Below are positions 50,229-58,994 of a DNA stretch of 64,000 bases, in pieces. The number at the start of each line of letters is the position of its first letter. Positions within the stretch are counted from its first letter, which is position 1. The position numbers and the translations under genes were made by a program. The notes under the pieces were generated by a model. That model had not been told where the DNA came from, ran no database searches, and saw only the letters and a list, made by a program, of their open reading frames with translations. Source of the DNA: Faecalibacter bovis (lineage in GTDB: Bacteria; Bacteroidota; Bacteroidia; Flavobacteriales; Weeksellaceae); NCBI RefSeq assembly GCF_017948305.1, contig NZ_CP072842.1:1676001-1740000 (forward strand). The letters run 5' to 3'.

Positions 50229-51860
50229 ATGATTACAGTAAATGATATTGCCGTTCAATTTGGTTCTACAACTTTATTTAGTGGTGTAAGTTTCGTGGTA
50301 AACGAAAATGATAAGATTGCCTTGATGGGTAAAAATGGGGCTGGGAAATCGACGTTATTGAAGATTGTTGCAGGTATCAATAAACCATCTCAAGGAAATA
50401 TTGCTGCGCCAAAAGATGCGGTTATTGCATATTTACCACAACACTTATTAACAGAAGATAATTGTACCGTTCGTGAAGAAACTTCTAAGGCTTTCTCGGA
50501 ATATCTTTCGATGAAAAATGAAATTGACGAAATCAACGAGCAATTAACTGTAAGAACAGATTACGAAAGTGATGCATACATGAAATTAATTGAGCGTGTA
50601 TCAGAACTTAGTGAAAAGTTTTATTCTATTGAAGAAGTAAATTACGAAGCGGAAGTAGAAAAGGTTTTAAAAGGAATGGGATTTTCTCAGGAAGATTTAG
50701 ATCGTTCAACTTCTGAGTTTTCAGGTGGATGGCGTATGCGTATAGAATTAGCCAAAATTTTATTAAAACAACCAGATTTAATTTTATTAGATGAGCCTAC
50801 GAATCACTTGGATATTGAATCGATTCAATGGTTAGAAGATTTCTTAAAAAATCAAGCGAAAGCGGTTATGGTTATTTCTCACGACCGTGCATTTGTAGAT
50901 AATATTACCAATCGTACAATAGAGGTTACAATGGGTCGTATTTATGATTATAAAGCAAAATATTCTGATTATTTAGTATTACGCCAAGATCGTAGAATTC
51001 ATCAACAAAAAGCGTACGACGAACAACAAAAATTTATCGCGGAGAATAAACAATTTATCGAACGTTTTCGTGGAACGTTTTCTAAAACTGAACAAGTGCA
51101 ATCGCGTGTTCGTATGTTAGAAAAACTTGAGATTATCGAGATTGATGAAGTTGATACATCTGCTTTAAAATTAAAATTTCCACCAGCTGCACGCTCTGGT
51201 CAATATCCAATTACTGTTGCAGGTTTATCTAAAAACTATGGTGATCATATTGTGTTTAAAGATGCAGATATGGTAATAGAACGTGGTCAGAAAGTTGCTT
51301 TAGTTGGTAAAAATGGAGAAGGTAAATCGACGATGATTAAAGCGATTATGGGTGAAATTGATTTCGAAGGAAAATTAGAAATCGGTCATAATGTACAAAT
51401 CGGATATTTTGCTCAAAATCAAGCTGCATTATTAGATGAAGATTTAACAATTTTTGAAACAGTAGATCGTATTGCAGAAGGAGATATCAGAACACAAATT
51501 AAAAGTATTTTAGGTGCTTTTATGTTTAAAGGCGATGATATTGATAAGAAGGTAAAAGTGCTTTCGGGTGGTGAAAAAACACGTTTAGCAATGGTTAAAC
51601 TATTATTAGAACCTTATAATGTTTTGATTTTAGATGAGCCAACCAATCATCTTGATATGAAAACTAAAGACATCATCAAAGATGCTTTACGCGATTTTGA
51701 AGGAACTGTAATATTAGTTTCTCACGATCGTGATTTCTTAGATGGATTAGCTGAAAAAGTGTTCGAATTTGGTAACAAACGTGTAAAAGAACATTTCGAA
51801 GATATTAAAGGATTCTTAGAAATAAAGAAAATGGAATCTTTAAACGAAATAGAAAAATAA
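50229..51860 (+). CDS. ABC-F family ATPase (ribosome-associated)
   Basis: 543 residues from the ATG at 50229 (MITVNDIAVQFGSTTLFSGV); the longer frame from 50172 lacks conserved sequence. Two ABC domains: Walker A GKNGAGKSTLL and GKNGEGKSTMI, signature FSGGWRMRIELAK and LSGGEKTRLAMVK, Walker B LILLDEPTNHLD and VLILDEPTNHLD. No membrane segments, so it is a translation factor of the ABC-F type. The linker between the domains (about residues 240-300) is charged and fits the P-site tRNA interaction motif. Length suits the YbiT/Uup-like subgroup. Confidence 0.9.
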   Translation: MITVNDIAVQFGSTTLFSGVSFVVNENDKIALMGKNGAGKSTLLKIVAGINKPSQGNIAAPKDAVIAYLPQHLLTEDNCTVREETSKAFSEYLSMKNEIDEINEQLTVRTDYESDAYMKLIERVSELSEKFYSIEEVNYEAEVEKVLKGMGFSQEDLDRSTSEFSGGWRMRIELAKILLKQPDLILLDEPTNHLDIESIQWLEDFLKNQAKAVMVISHDRAFVDNITNRTIEVTMGRIYDYKAKYSDYLVLRQDRRIHQQKAYDEQQKFIAENKQFIERFRGTFSKTEQVQSRVRMLEKLEIIEIDEVDTSALKLKFPPAARSGQYPITVAGLSKNYGDHIVFKDADMVIERGQKVALVGKNGEGKSTMIKAIMGEIDFEGKLEIGHNVQIGYFAQNQAALLDEDLTIFETVDRIAEGDIRTQIKSILGAFMFKGDDIDKKVKVLSGGEKTRLAMVKLLLEPYNVLILDEPTNHLDMKTKDIIKDALRDFEGTVILVSHDRDFLDGLAEKVFEFGNKRVKEHFEDIKGFLEIKKMESLNEIEK

Positions 51861-51861
51861 T

Positions 51862-51893
51862 AAAAAAGGCTTAATCGTAGATTAAGCCTTTTT
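51862..51893 (+). terminator. Terminator of the ABC-F gene
   Basis: AAAAGGCTTAATC GTA GATTAAGCCTTTTT hairpin directly past the stop. Confidence 0.85.
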
Positions 51894-51981
51894 AAATTTT
51901 ACAGTTATTTGAAACTTATGCTTAACCTAATTCAATAGAAATTAATTATTTAAAAAGTTAAATTCTAAATATTAAAACAAA

Positions 51982-52012
51982 AAAAAGCTGAAACCTAAAG
52001 GAAACAGCTTTA
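51982..52012 (-). terminator. Terminator of the cold-shock gene at 52091
   Basis: AAAAAGCTGAAACC TAAA GGAAACAGCTTT pairs with one mismatch. It lies about 80 bases past the stop on the minus strand. Confidence 0.6.
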
Positions 52013-52090
52013 TATGATTAATTAGAAAATGATTTTAAGTTTACACCATTCAGATGTTTACTCCATAATCAAGCCTAATGAAAAATCAAA

Positions 52091-52282
52091 TTATATTCTT
52101 TTAACATTTGTAGCCATAAGTCCTTTTTGACCTTGCTCAATTTTAAAAGAAACTTTGTCATCTTGTCTGATGTCATCAATCAATTGAGATGTGTGAACAA
52201 AAATTTCGTTTCCTGTTTCTTGAACTGTAATGAAACCAAAACCTTTAGCATCATTGAAAAATTTTACTGTACCTTCTTGCAT
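52091..52282 (-). CDS. Cold-shock protein (CspA type)
   Basis: 63 residues: a single cold-shock domain, EGTVKFFNDAKGFGFITVQE with RNP1 KGFGFI and RNP2 EIFVHTS intact. RNA chaperone. Promoter box TACATTTG on the minus strand at 52574-52581 would give a leader of about 285 bases. Confidence 0.95.
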   Translation of the reverse strand: MQEGTVKFFNDAKGFGFITVQETGNEIFVHTSQLIDDIRQDDKVSFKIEQGQKGLMATNVKRI

Positions 52283-52573
52283 AATATATATTTTAAAAAA
52301 GAGAATAAATCAAAACATCATTAATTTTTAAAGGAACTATTTTTAACAAAAATCGTTCATCATTATTCTCAAATAATACCAACTTAACGCGTGATAAAAA
52401 ACGTTTAATATTTGAGATTAATCAATTTGGAATTGAAATATTTTAAATTATAAATTGAAAAAAGAAGAATACGATAGTTTAAGAAGTGTTTAGCTTTACG
52501 CCAAAAGTATAAAAAATGGTATGTCAAACTATTTTGTTTGTTAATAAATAATATCTTATCTCTGATATTGGTA

Positions 52574-52581
52574 CAAATGTA
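52574..52581 (-). promoter_or_regulatory. Candidate promoter of the cold-shock gene at 52282
   Basis: TACATTTG on the minus strand fits TAnnTTTG and implies a ~285-base leader, a length typical of cold-shock transcripts. Confidence 0.45.
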
Positions 52582-52909
52582 TGACGAATTTTTAAATAAA
52601 TAACAATTTAATAATGAAATAAATATTTTATTGAATTTTATATAAAATTTCGTTTAGATAATTAATAGTTTTTTAATGTTTTGAATTGGTGCTTAATTAA
52701 CGCTTTTTATTCGTCGAATTCATCTCTATCAGGTAAATTACGAAGAATTGAATTTTAACAAAGTTGCTTTTTAATTTCTGTAAAATATCAAATATAAGTT
52801 ATGATTATATAATTCTTAATTTTTGCGTATAATTATTTATATCTTCTAACAAAAGCTTTAATTTTTTATTAAATTTTTATTTCAGATTAGTTCCATAAAA
52901 TATTTATTG

Positions 52910-52917
52910 TATATTTG
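52910..52917 (+). promoter_or_regulatory. Candidate promoter of the cold-shock gene at 53114
   Basis: TATATTTG fits TAnnTTTG, identical to the box at 24119 ahead of the helicase. It implies a ~190-base leader. Confidence 0.45.
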
Positions 52918-53113
52918 CATCAAATAAAAGTTACTTCTTTCATCACTTTTCGTGATTTTTTAATAATGAAATTACAATCCTCATTAATCTGGATTTTACT
53001 TCTTCATACATTGGTACTTATTTATTTTCACAAACAATTTAATATAACATTACGTTATAATCGCTTATTTATATGCAGAATTTTTAGAAATCGCATTAAC
53101 CAAAATTTAATTT

Positions 53114-53500
53114 ATGAATAGAAAACAACAACACACAACATTATCAAACATTACATTAGAAGATTATATCATAAACAATAGTGCAAACGGATGGTTACTT
53201 CAGGTAGCGCCGGCTATTACAAATTATCTTCAGAATTTAACTTCAAAGATTACGGATTATTTTACTGTAATTGATTGGGGAAATTTATTATCAAATAATA
53301 ATAGGCAAGAAGGAACTGTGAAGTTTTTTAATAAGACTAAACGCTTCGGGTTTATTACAACTGATCAAAAAGATATTTTTGTACACATTAGTGGTTTAAA
53401 AGATAATATCAGACAAAATGATGAAGTTATTTTTGAAATCGAAACCGGTAATAATGGTCTTAATGCAGTAAATGTTAGATTAGCTAATAATCATCATTAA
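53114..53500 (+). CDS. Cold-shock domain protein with N-terminal extension and altered RNP1
   Basis: 128 residues. Residues 1-65 (TLEDYIINNSANGWLLQVAP, LQNLTSKITDYFTVIDWGNL) are a helical extension of unknown function. The cold-shock domain follows (EGTVKFFNKTKRFGFITTDQ, KDIFVHISGLKDN). RNP1 reads KRFGFI in place of KGFGFI, a Gly-to-Arg change in an RNA-binding motif. RNP2 is intact. It may be a specialised, perhaps autoregulated, member of the family. Confidence 0.8.
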   Translation: MNRKQQHTTLSNITLEDYIINNSANGWLLQVAPAITNYLQNLTSKITDYFTVIDWGNLLSNNNRQEGTVKFFNKTKRFGFITTDQKDIFVHISGLKDNIRQNDEVIFEIETGNNGLNAVNVRLANNHH

Positions 53501-53725
53501 ACCGCAATACTTTACAAAACTTTTATAGCATTCAGCTATACTATTTAATCAATTTTAATAATAACTCATTTTAATTCTTCGTATCAAGTTATTATTAAAA
53601 TTATGATTGAAAATATTATTTCTTATTTATAAAATCTTTCTAATAGATTGTTGTAAAATAAAATATTTGAGATTTTTTCAATGTACATGAGTACTTATAT
53701 CCAATTTCTCTACAATTCTAAATAA

Positions 53726-54064
53726 TTAGAAATTATCATTAAACTGAGTTATCATAAGTTCTGGTTTTTCTGTTGAATATTTAACCATTACACTATCTCC
53801 TTTATTTATATTATCTCTTTCATCTATTCCGTCAGATTCTATGTAAGATCTACCATTTACGATATATTTTACTTTTATAAAATGTCCTTTGTAAGTATTT
53901 TTATTCGTTACAATTCCTTTAGTCAATTTAAAAGAATTATTAATAATTTTTAATTTTTTTTCATCATTAGCGCTAATTAAGTATACAACACCAGTTATCA
54001 CTATGATGGTTACTAATAAAATTAATAAAAAGGTTATAATTTTATCTTTTATTTCTTTTGTCAT
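53726..54064 (-). CDS. Immunity-like membrane protein beside tRNA-Ser 2
   Basis: 112 residues from the ATG of MTKEIKDKIITFLLILLVTI; a further 16 in-frame codons upstream look spurious. One N-terminal helix then an exported domain with LTKGIVTNKNTYKGHFIKVK, YIVNGRSYIES and INKGDSVMVKYSTEKPELMI. The fold pattern is the same as in the DUF3592-like immunity proteins at 6221 and 7767. The gene lies directly behind a tRNA-Ser(UGA) terminator, echoing the toxin/immunity region. No toxin tail is present here. Confidence 0.55.
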   Translation of the reverse strand: MTKEIKDKIITFLLILLVTIIVITGVVYLISANDEKKLKIINNSFKLTKGIVTNKNTYKGHFIKVKYIVNGRSYIESDGIDERDNINKGDSVMVKYSTEKPELMITQFNDNF

Positions 54065-54194
54065 AAACCAAACACTTCTCTTGGATTCTTGATATACTTT
54101 TCGTTTTGACAAATATAAATATTTAAAAATTTAATTCCAGTTAAAGTTTGTTTGAATGTAGGCAAAGCGTAGATTGGAAATCTTAATCCATAAA

Positions 54195-54224
54195 AAAAGC
54201 CTCAAAGTAAAACTTCAAGGCTTT
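54195..54224 (-). terminator. Terminator of tRNA-Ser 2
   Basis: AAAAGCCTCAAAG ... CTTCAAGGCTTT: stem-loop with T-run just behind the tRNA on the minus strand. The repeats at 5440, 7675 and 8515 carry close relatives of this hairpin. Confidence 0.8.
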
Positions 54225-54227
54225 CAG

Positions 54228-54312
54228 CGGAGAGTGAGGGATTCGAACCCCCGGAGGTATGACCCTCAACAGTTTTCAAGACTGCCGCATTCGACCACTC
54301 TGCCAACTCTCC
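54228..54312 (-). tRNA. tRNA-Ser(UGA), second copy
   Basis: 85 nt, identical as read to the copy at 31797-31881 through acceptor, anticodon (TGA), variable arm and T-arm. Its 3' flank keeps a terminator, in contrast to the first copy. The intact flank makes it the reference for the displaced terminator at 8515. Confidence 0.95.
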
Positions 54313-54507
54313 AGTTGTAATTAATCGCGGTCTTTGCGTTAATTGTGGTGCAAATATAGAGCGATAATTTGAATTACCAAATCCTAATTATAATTTTTTT
54401 TCATCATTAGATCTATCAAATTCATTATCAGTGAAATATTTTTTTAATAAAATAAGAATTAATTATTCAAATTCGATTATTTACCTTTACACCTCTAGTA
54501 ATAAGAC

Positions 54508-55671
54508 ATGCAAAACACCGTTTCTACACCTAAATTTACATCAAAACAAATCCGTTTAGCTGTAACCATTTTCTATTTCTGTACAGGATTAATATTTTCA
54601 TCTTGGGCAAGTAGAATCCCAACAATTAAAAATAAATTAGGAATTTCTGAAGGCGAACTTGGGAGTTTACTTTTAGTGATGCCAATCGGTGAAATTATAA
54701 CATTGGCTTTGGTTGGTAAAATGGTTGCGCTATATGGTAGTAAAAATGTTTTTCGTTTAGGGATTTTAGGCTACGCTTTGCTCTTATTAGCTATTCCGTT
54801 TGCAACTACTTTTTGGTCACTTGCTGCGATTCTTACATGTTTCGGTATTTTTAGTAATTCATGTAATATTGCGATCAATACTCAAGGTGTTGATGTAGAA
54901 AAAGTTTATAATCGTTCAATCATGTCTTCTTTTCATGGAGCGTGGAGTTTAGCAGGATTTGTAGGAGCTTTAATTGGTTTGTTGTTAATGAATTTTGAAA
55001 TTGAAATTTTAACTCATTTCATCATTATATTTATAATAATATTAGGATTATTCTTTTCTCAACAGAAATATTTATTTGATCATGAAACTTTTACTGAAGA
55101 TCAAAAGAAAGGGTTTGTAAAACCAGATAAAACTTTAATACAATTAGGAATAATTGGTTTTTTAGGTATGGCAACTGAAGGAACAATGTTCGATTGGAGT
55201 GGAGTTTATTTCCACGAAATTGTAAAAGCTCCAGAAAAATGGTCAACTTTAGGTTACGCCGCTTTTATGATCACAATGGCTTCAGGGCGTTTTATCGGCG
55301 ATAAATTTATTGAACGTTTTGGTAAACGTCGCGTTTTACAAGTTAGCGGTATTTTAATGGGAAGTGGATTGTTGATTTCTGTATTTTTTCCAACCTTAGT
55401 TATATGTACAATGGCATTTATGTTAGTTGGTCTTGGGGTAGCTTGTACAGTTCCTGCTGTTTATAGTGTAGCCGGACAGCACAAAACCATAAATCCTGGC
55501 GTTGCATTAGCAATGGTTTCTAGTATTTCTTTTTTAGGATTTTTATTAGGACCACCCTTAATTGGATATATTGCAGAAATGTTTGATTTAAGATATTCGT
55601 ACGCTCTATTTGCTGTATTTGGGTTTGTTTTAGCTGTAATGGTTACTAAAATTAAATTATTTAAAGGCTAA
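54508..55671 (+). CDS. MFS transporter, YbjJ-like 12-helix type
   Basis: 387 residues with about 12 membrane helices. QIRLAVTIFYFCTGLIFSSW, ASRIPTIKNKLGISEGELGS and YNRSIMSSFHGAWSLAGFVG are characteristic of the YbjJ-like MFS branch. The substrate is unknown. It is transcribed alone in front of a small secreted gene. Confidence 0.85.
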   Translation: MQNTVSTPKFTSKQIRLAVTIFYFCTGLIFSSWASRIPTIKNKLGISEGELGSLLLVMPIGEIITLALVGKMVALYGSKNVFRLGILGYALLLLAIPFATTFWSLAAILTCFGIFSNSCNIAINTQGVDVEKVYNRSIMSSFHGAWSLAGFVGALIGLLLMNFEIEILTHFIIIFIIILGLFFSQQKYLFDHETFTEDQKKGFVKPDKTLIQLGIIGFLGMATEGTMFDWSGVYFHEIVKAPEKWSTLGYAAFMITMASGRFIGDKFIERFGKRRVLQVSGILMGSGLLISVFFPTLVICTMAFMLVGLGVACTVPAVYSVAGQHKTINPGVALAMVSSISFLGFLLGPPLIGYIAEMFDLRYSYALFAVFGFVLAVMVTKIKLFKG

Positions 55672-55765
55672 ATTTTTTTTAAATCAAACTGTTTTAAATT
55701 AATTACAATAATGTGTTGTAAATCAATGTTTTTTGTATATTTAATAAAATTAAAAAACACTAGAT

Positions 55766-56008
55766 ATGAAATTATTAAAAGTATTAGCTTTCGTATTGTT
55801 ACCAATTGGTTTGTTCGCGCAACAAAAATCTGATAAAACACAAGATTTAAAATCGAAAGTAGAAGCTCAGAAAAAAGCAGATTTAAAAGCAACTAAACTT
55901 GAACAAATTCGTAAAGATGAAGCAGCTTTAAAGGAAGAAAAAAGAAAAAAAGTAGAAGCTGAAAATGCGAGAGTTAATGCTCAAGCAAGAAAAAAAGTTG
56001 CTAAATAA
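55766..56008 (+). CDS. Small secreted coiled-coil protein (80 aa)
   Basis: Signal peptide (MKLLKVLAFVLLPIGLFAQQ) followed by an almost uninterrupted charged helix (KSDKTQDLKSKVEAQKKADL, KEEKRKKVEAENARVNAQAR) with heptad-like Ala/Leu spacing. Probably a periplasmic coiled coil of unknown role. Confidence 0.65.
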   Translation: MKLLKVLAFVLLPIGLFAQQKSDKTQDLKSKVEAQKKADLKATKLEQIRKDEAALKEEKRKKVEAENARVNAQARKKVAK

Positions 56009-56014
56009 TAGTAT

Positions 56015-56047
56015 ATAAAAATCTCAATCTTTCGATTGGGATTTTTT
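56015..56047 (+). terminator. Terminator of the small coiled-coil gene
   Basis: AAAATCTCAATC TTTC GATTGGGATTTTTT hairpin just past the stop. Confidence 0.8.
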
Positions 56048-56066
56048 ATGCAAAATTTTAATTACC

Positions 56067-56372
56067 ATGTTTAAATATTTATTGTTTTTAATAGTACCAA
56101 TAAATCTTTTCTCTCAAGTTAAAAATGATACAATTATCTCTGATACAAAATCTAATTTGATGAAGAGTTTTTATCTGATGAATAAAGTGATAATTAAGGA
56201 CGATAATTTTTCAGGTTTTAAAAAAGAAATGAAATCACTTGGAGTTACAATTCGTAATAATCAACAAATAGCAGAACATACTTATCAATGGAATTACGAT
56301 AAATCTTTAGGGTATAATATCATTGGTAATACAATTAACAACATATTAAACAAAAAAAAACTCAATCCGTAG
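56067..56372 (+). CDS. Secreted protein of unknown function (101 aa)
   Basis: Signal peptide (MFKYLLFLIVPINLFSQ) and a short exported domain: NLMKSFYLMNKVIIKDDNFS, MKSLGVTIRNNQQIAEHTYQ. The last codons run into the terminator stem (56356-56382). Unrecognised. Probably in the same transcription unit as the coiled-coil gene or separate from it. Confidence 0.5.
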   Translation: MFKYLLFLIVPINLFSQVKNDTIISDTKSNLMKSFYLMNKVIIKDDNFSGFKKEMKSLGVTIRNNQQIAEHTYQWNYDKSLGYNIIGNTINNILNKKKLNP

Positions 56373-56382
56373 ATTGAGTTTA
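56356..56382. terminator. Terminator between convergent genes
   Basis: AAAAACTCAATC CGTA GATTGAGTTT hairpin overlapping the last codons of the gene at 56067. It faces the end of lysA as well. Confidence 0.75.
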
Positions 56383-56424
56383 AGTGAATTTGAACTATTA
56401 AATTTCTATTTTAATAATATTAAA

Positions 56425-57636
56425 TTAGAATTTGATTTCTTCTGTTGTACCAATTAAATCTTGTAAAGTTTCACGACGACGAATTAAATAATCTTTATCG
56501 TCTATTAACAAAACTTCAGCAGGTTTTAATCGTGAGTTGTAGTTAGATGCCATAGAAAAACAGTATGCACCAGCATTGTGGAAACATAAAATGTCGCCTT
56601 CGCTAATTTCATTAATCTTACGGTTTGATCCGAAAGTATCCGTCTCACAAATATATCCTACAACTGTGTAATAACGGCTGCGTCCTTCTGGATTCGAAAT
56701 GTTTTCAATTTCGTGATGTGCATTGTAAAACATTGGACGGATTAAGTGGTTAAAACCAGTGTCAATTCCAGCAAATACAGTAGAAGTTGTTTGTTTTACA
56801 ACGTTTACTTTCGCTAAGAAAGTTCCAGCTTCAGAAACCATGTATTTTCCTGGCTCAAACATTAATGTTAATGGTTTGCCATACGCTTTCTCAAACTCAT
56901 TGAAACGAGCTGATAAACGTTCACCTAAATATTCGATATCAGTTTCGTCAGCACCTGGATAATAAGGAACCTTAAATCCAGATCCGAAATCGATGTACGT
57001 TAAATTCTTAAATTCCGCTGCTACTTCAAATAAGATTTCAGCTCCTTGTAAGAATACATCAATATCTAAAATATCAGAACCTGTATGCATGTGCACACCA
57101 TCTAAATGTAATCCTGTATTCTCTACTACACGTTTGATGTGTGGTAATTGATGAATAGAAATTCCAAATTTAGAGTCGATATGTCCTACAGAAATATTTG
57201 CATTTCCACCAGCCATAATGTGTGGATTAATACGCACACAAACTGGATAATTAGGGAAATCTTGACCAAATGTTTCTAAAACCGATAAATTGTCAATGTT
57301 GATTCTTACGCCTAAAGCAATAACTTGTTTAATTTCTTCGTAAGAAACTCCATTCGGTGTATAAATGATTTCTTTTGGTTTGAAACCAGCCATTAATCCT
57401 AATTCTACTTCTTGTAAAGAAACAGTATCTAATCCTGAACCAAGGGATTTGAAGTATTTTAAAATATTAAGGTTTGTATTTGCCTTACATGCATAATTTA
57501 ACTTTAAACGCTTGACAGTTGAAAAAGCATTCGTCATCTTCTCATATTGCGATTTAATTTTATTCGCATCATATACATATAGTGGCGCATCGTATTTTTG
57601 CACCAATTCTAATAGACGTTCTCTATTCAGTTCCAT
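56425..57636 (-). CDS. lysA: Diaminopimelate decarboxylase
   Basis: 403 residues of the PLP-dependent group IV decarboxylases. The PLP lysine is Lys51 in YACKANTN; HTGSDILDIDVFLQGAEILF, DFGSGFKVPYYPG and EPGKYMVSEAG are conserved, and the catalytic Cys lies in CETDTFG. It makes L-lysine from meso-diaminopimelate, the last step of lysine synthesis, in the cytoplasm. Length is standard. Promoter candidate TAATTTTG on the minus strand at 57677-57684. Confidence 0.95.
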   Translation of the reverse strand: MELNRERLLELVQKYDAPLYVYDANKIKSQYEKMTNAFSTVKRLKLNYACKANTNLNILKYFKSLGSGLDTVSLQEVELGLMAGFKPKEIIYTPNGVSYEEIKQVIALGVRINIDNLSVLETFGQDFPNYPVCVRINPHIMAGGNANISVGHIDSKFGISIHQLPHIKRVVENTGLHLDGVHMHTGSDILDIDVFLQGAEILFEVAAEFKNLTYIDFGSGFKVPYYPGADETDIEYLGERLSARFNEFEKAYGKPLTLMFEPGKYMVSEAGTFLAKVNVVKQTTSTVFAGIDTGFNHLIRPMFYNAHHEIENISNPEGRSRYYTVVGYICETDTFGSNRKINEISEGDILCFHNAGAYCFSMASNYNSRLKPAEVLLIDDKDYLIRRRETLQDLIGTTEEIKF

Positions 57637-58023
57637 TTTGTCTAAATTTTATTGTTTAAAGTTCAATTACAGTGGGCAAAATTAAGGCGAATAATTCATT
57701 TTTTGATGATAATTCAAAATAAACTTATTAAAAATCAATTATTTTGAATTTTGTTAAGAAATAATATTTGTTTTTTGAATTTTATTCAATAATCTACAAA
57801 ATTAGGCCGCAACCATTCTATTCATTTTTATCAATTTTTTGAAGAGTTTGATTATAGTTTTAATTTTTAATAGAATATTTTACAATATCAGATAATAAAA
57901 TGCACATAATATTAATTTTCTTTTCACTTGAAACAATAATATTTTGATTGAAATTCATTTGTAACAATTGTAACTTTCATTCATAAATAAATACGGAAAT
58001 TTGCTAAAAATTAGAATATACAT
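57637..58023. other. Divergent intergenic region
   Basis: AT-rich, no gene. Apart from the lysA promoter box at 57677-57684 (minus strand) no clear signal is seen. Confidence 0.5.
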
Positions 58024-58575
58024 ATGTTGGAAATAATTTCACAACCGTGGCCTTGGTATATAGGTGGACCAATTATAGCAATGGTCATGTTACTTTTAAT
58101 CTATTTTGGAAAAAGTTTTGGGTTTTCCTCAAATTTCAGAACATTGTGTTCTGTTTTTGGTGCAGGTAAATCATGTGCTTTTTTTGATTTTAATTGGAAA
58201 GATCAAAAATGGAATTTATTATTTTTGATTGGTGCTGTTTTAGGAGGAGTTATCTCTGTACTATTCTTGTCAGAGAATCAAATTCCAGCAATTTCAGAAA
58301 CTACAATTTTACAGCTAAATGAATTAGGTTTTGAAAGTGCAGGTAAAGCATATTCACCAACCGAATTATTTGGTGATTTATCTATCAAAAATATTATTAT
58401 TCTTTCTGTGGGTGGTTTATTGGTAGGGTTTGGTACTCGTTATGCGGGTGGTTGTACTTCTGGACACGCGATTTCTGGTTTAAGCGATTTGCAAATTCCA
58501 TCTTTAATTGCTGTTATTGGTTTTTTTATTGGTGGGTTAATAATGACGCACATTTTATTTCCCTTAATTTTTTAA
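58024..58575 (+). CDS. YeeE/YedE family sulfur transporter half
   Basis: 183 residues with about five membrane helices. The signature LLVGFGTRYAGGCTSGHAIS with conserved Cys belongs to YeeE/YedE proteins (thiosulfate or sulfur compound import). An earlier SVFGAGKSCAFFDF carries another Cys. It is split from its second half, the DUF6691 gene that starts four bases after it. Confidence 0.85.
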   Translation: MLEIISQPWPWYIGGPIIAMVMLLLIYFGKSFGFSSNFRTLCSVFGAGKSCAFFDFNWKDQKWNLLFLIGAVLGGVISVLFLSENQIPAISETTILQLNELGFESAGKAYSPTELFGDLSIKNIIILSVGGLLVGFGTRYAGGCTSGHAISGLSDLQIPSLIAVIGFFIGGLIMTHILFPLIF

Positions 58576-58579
58576 TCTC

Positions 58580-58993
58580 ATGAAAATTTTAATTTATATC
58601 ATTTTAGGAATTGTATTTGGTATTACAATGTATAAATCTGAAACAGCTTCTTGGTTCAGAATTTACGAAATGTTTAGTTTTCAATCTTTCCACATGTACG
58701 GTTTTATTGGCTCTGCATTAATTATTGGTTTGATCGGAGTTCAAATAATCAAGAAGAAAGAAATAAAAGATTTTGATGGAAATAAAATTGAAATTCAACC
58801 GAAAACTAAATCAATTGTTCGCTATTTAATCGGCGGAATTTTCTTCGGATTAGGTTGGGCGTTAGTTGGTGCTTGTCCAGGTCCAATTTTTGTTTTAGTT
58901 GGTGCAGGTTTATATCCAATGCTAATTGTGATTTTAGGAGCTTTGGCTGGAACATATTTGTACGGAATTATAAAAGATAAATTACCTCATTAA
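58580..58993 (+). CDS. DUF6691 / YeeE second half
   Basis: 137 residues with about four membrane helices and the conserved GLGWALVGACPGPIFVLVGA. It complements the YeeE half upstream to make one two-gene transporter. Four-base spacing indicates an operon. Confidence 0.85.
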   Translation: MKILIYIILGIVFGITMYKSETASWFRIYEMFSFQSFHMYGFIGSALIIGLIGVQIIKKKEIKDFDGNKIEIQPKTKSIVRYLIGGIFFGLGWALVGACPGPIFVLVGAGLYPMLIVILGALAGTYLYGIIKDKLPH

Positions 58994-58994
58994 A

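Larger units (their letters stand above)
52283..53113. other. Divergent leaders of two cold-shock genes
   Basis: No protein gene is accepted. It holds the presumed 5' leaders of the cold-shock genes at 52282 (minus) and 53114 (plus), with their promoter boxes at 52574-52581 and 52910-52917. The rest is very AT-rich. Confidence 0.5.

Noticed and set aside
52915-53121. 68-residue open frame ahead of the cold-shock gene
   Set aside because: It fills the presumed leader, overlaps the next start and has an odd Phe/Ile/Arg composition; better seen as untranslated leader.
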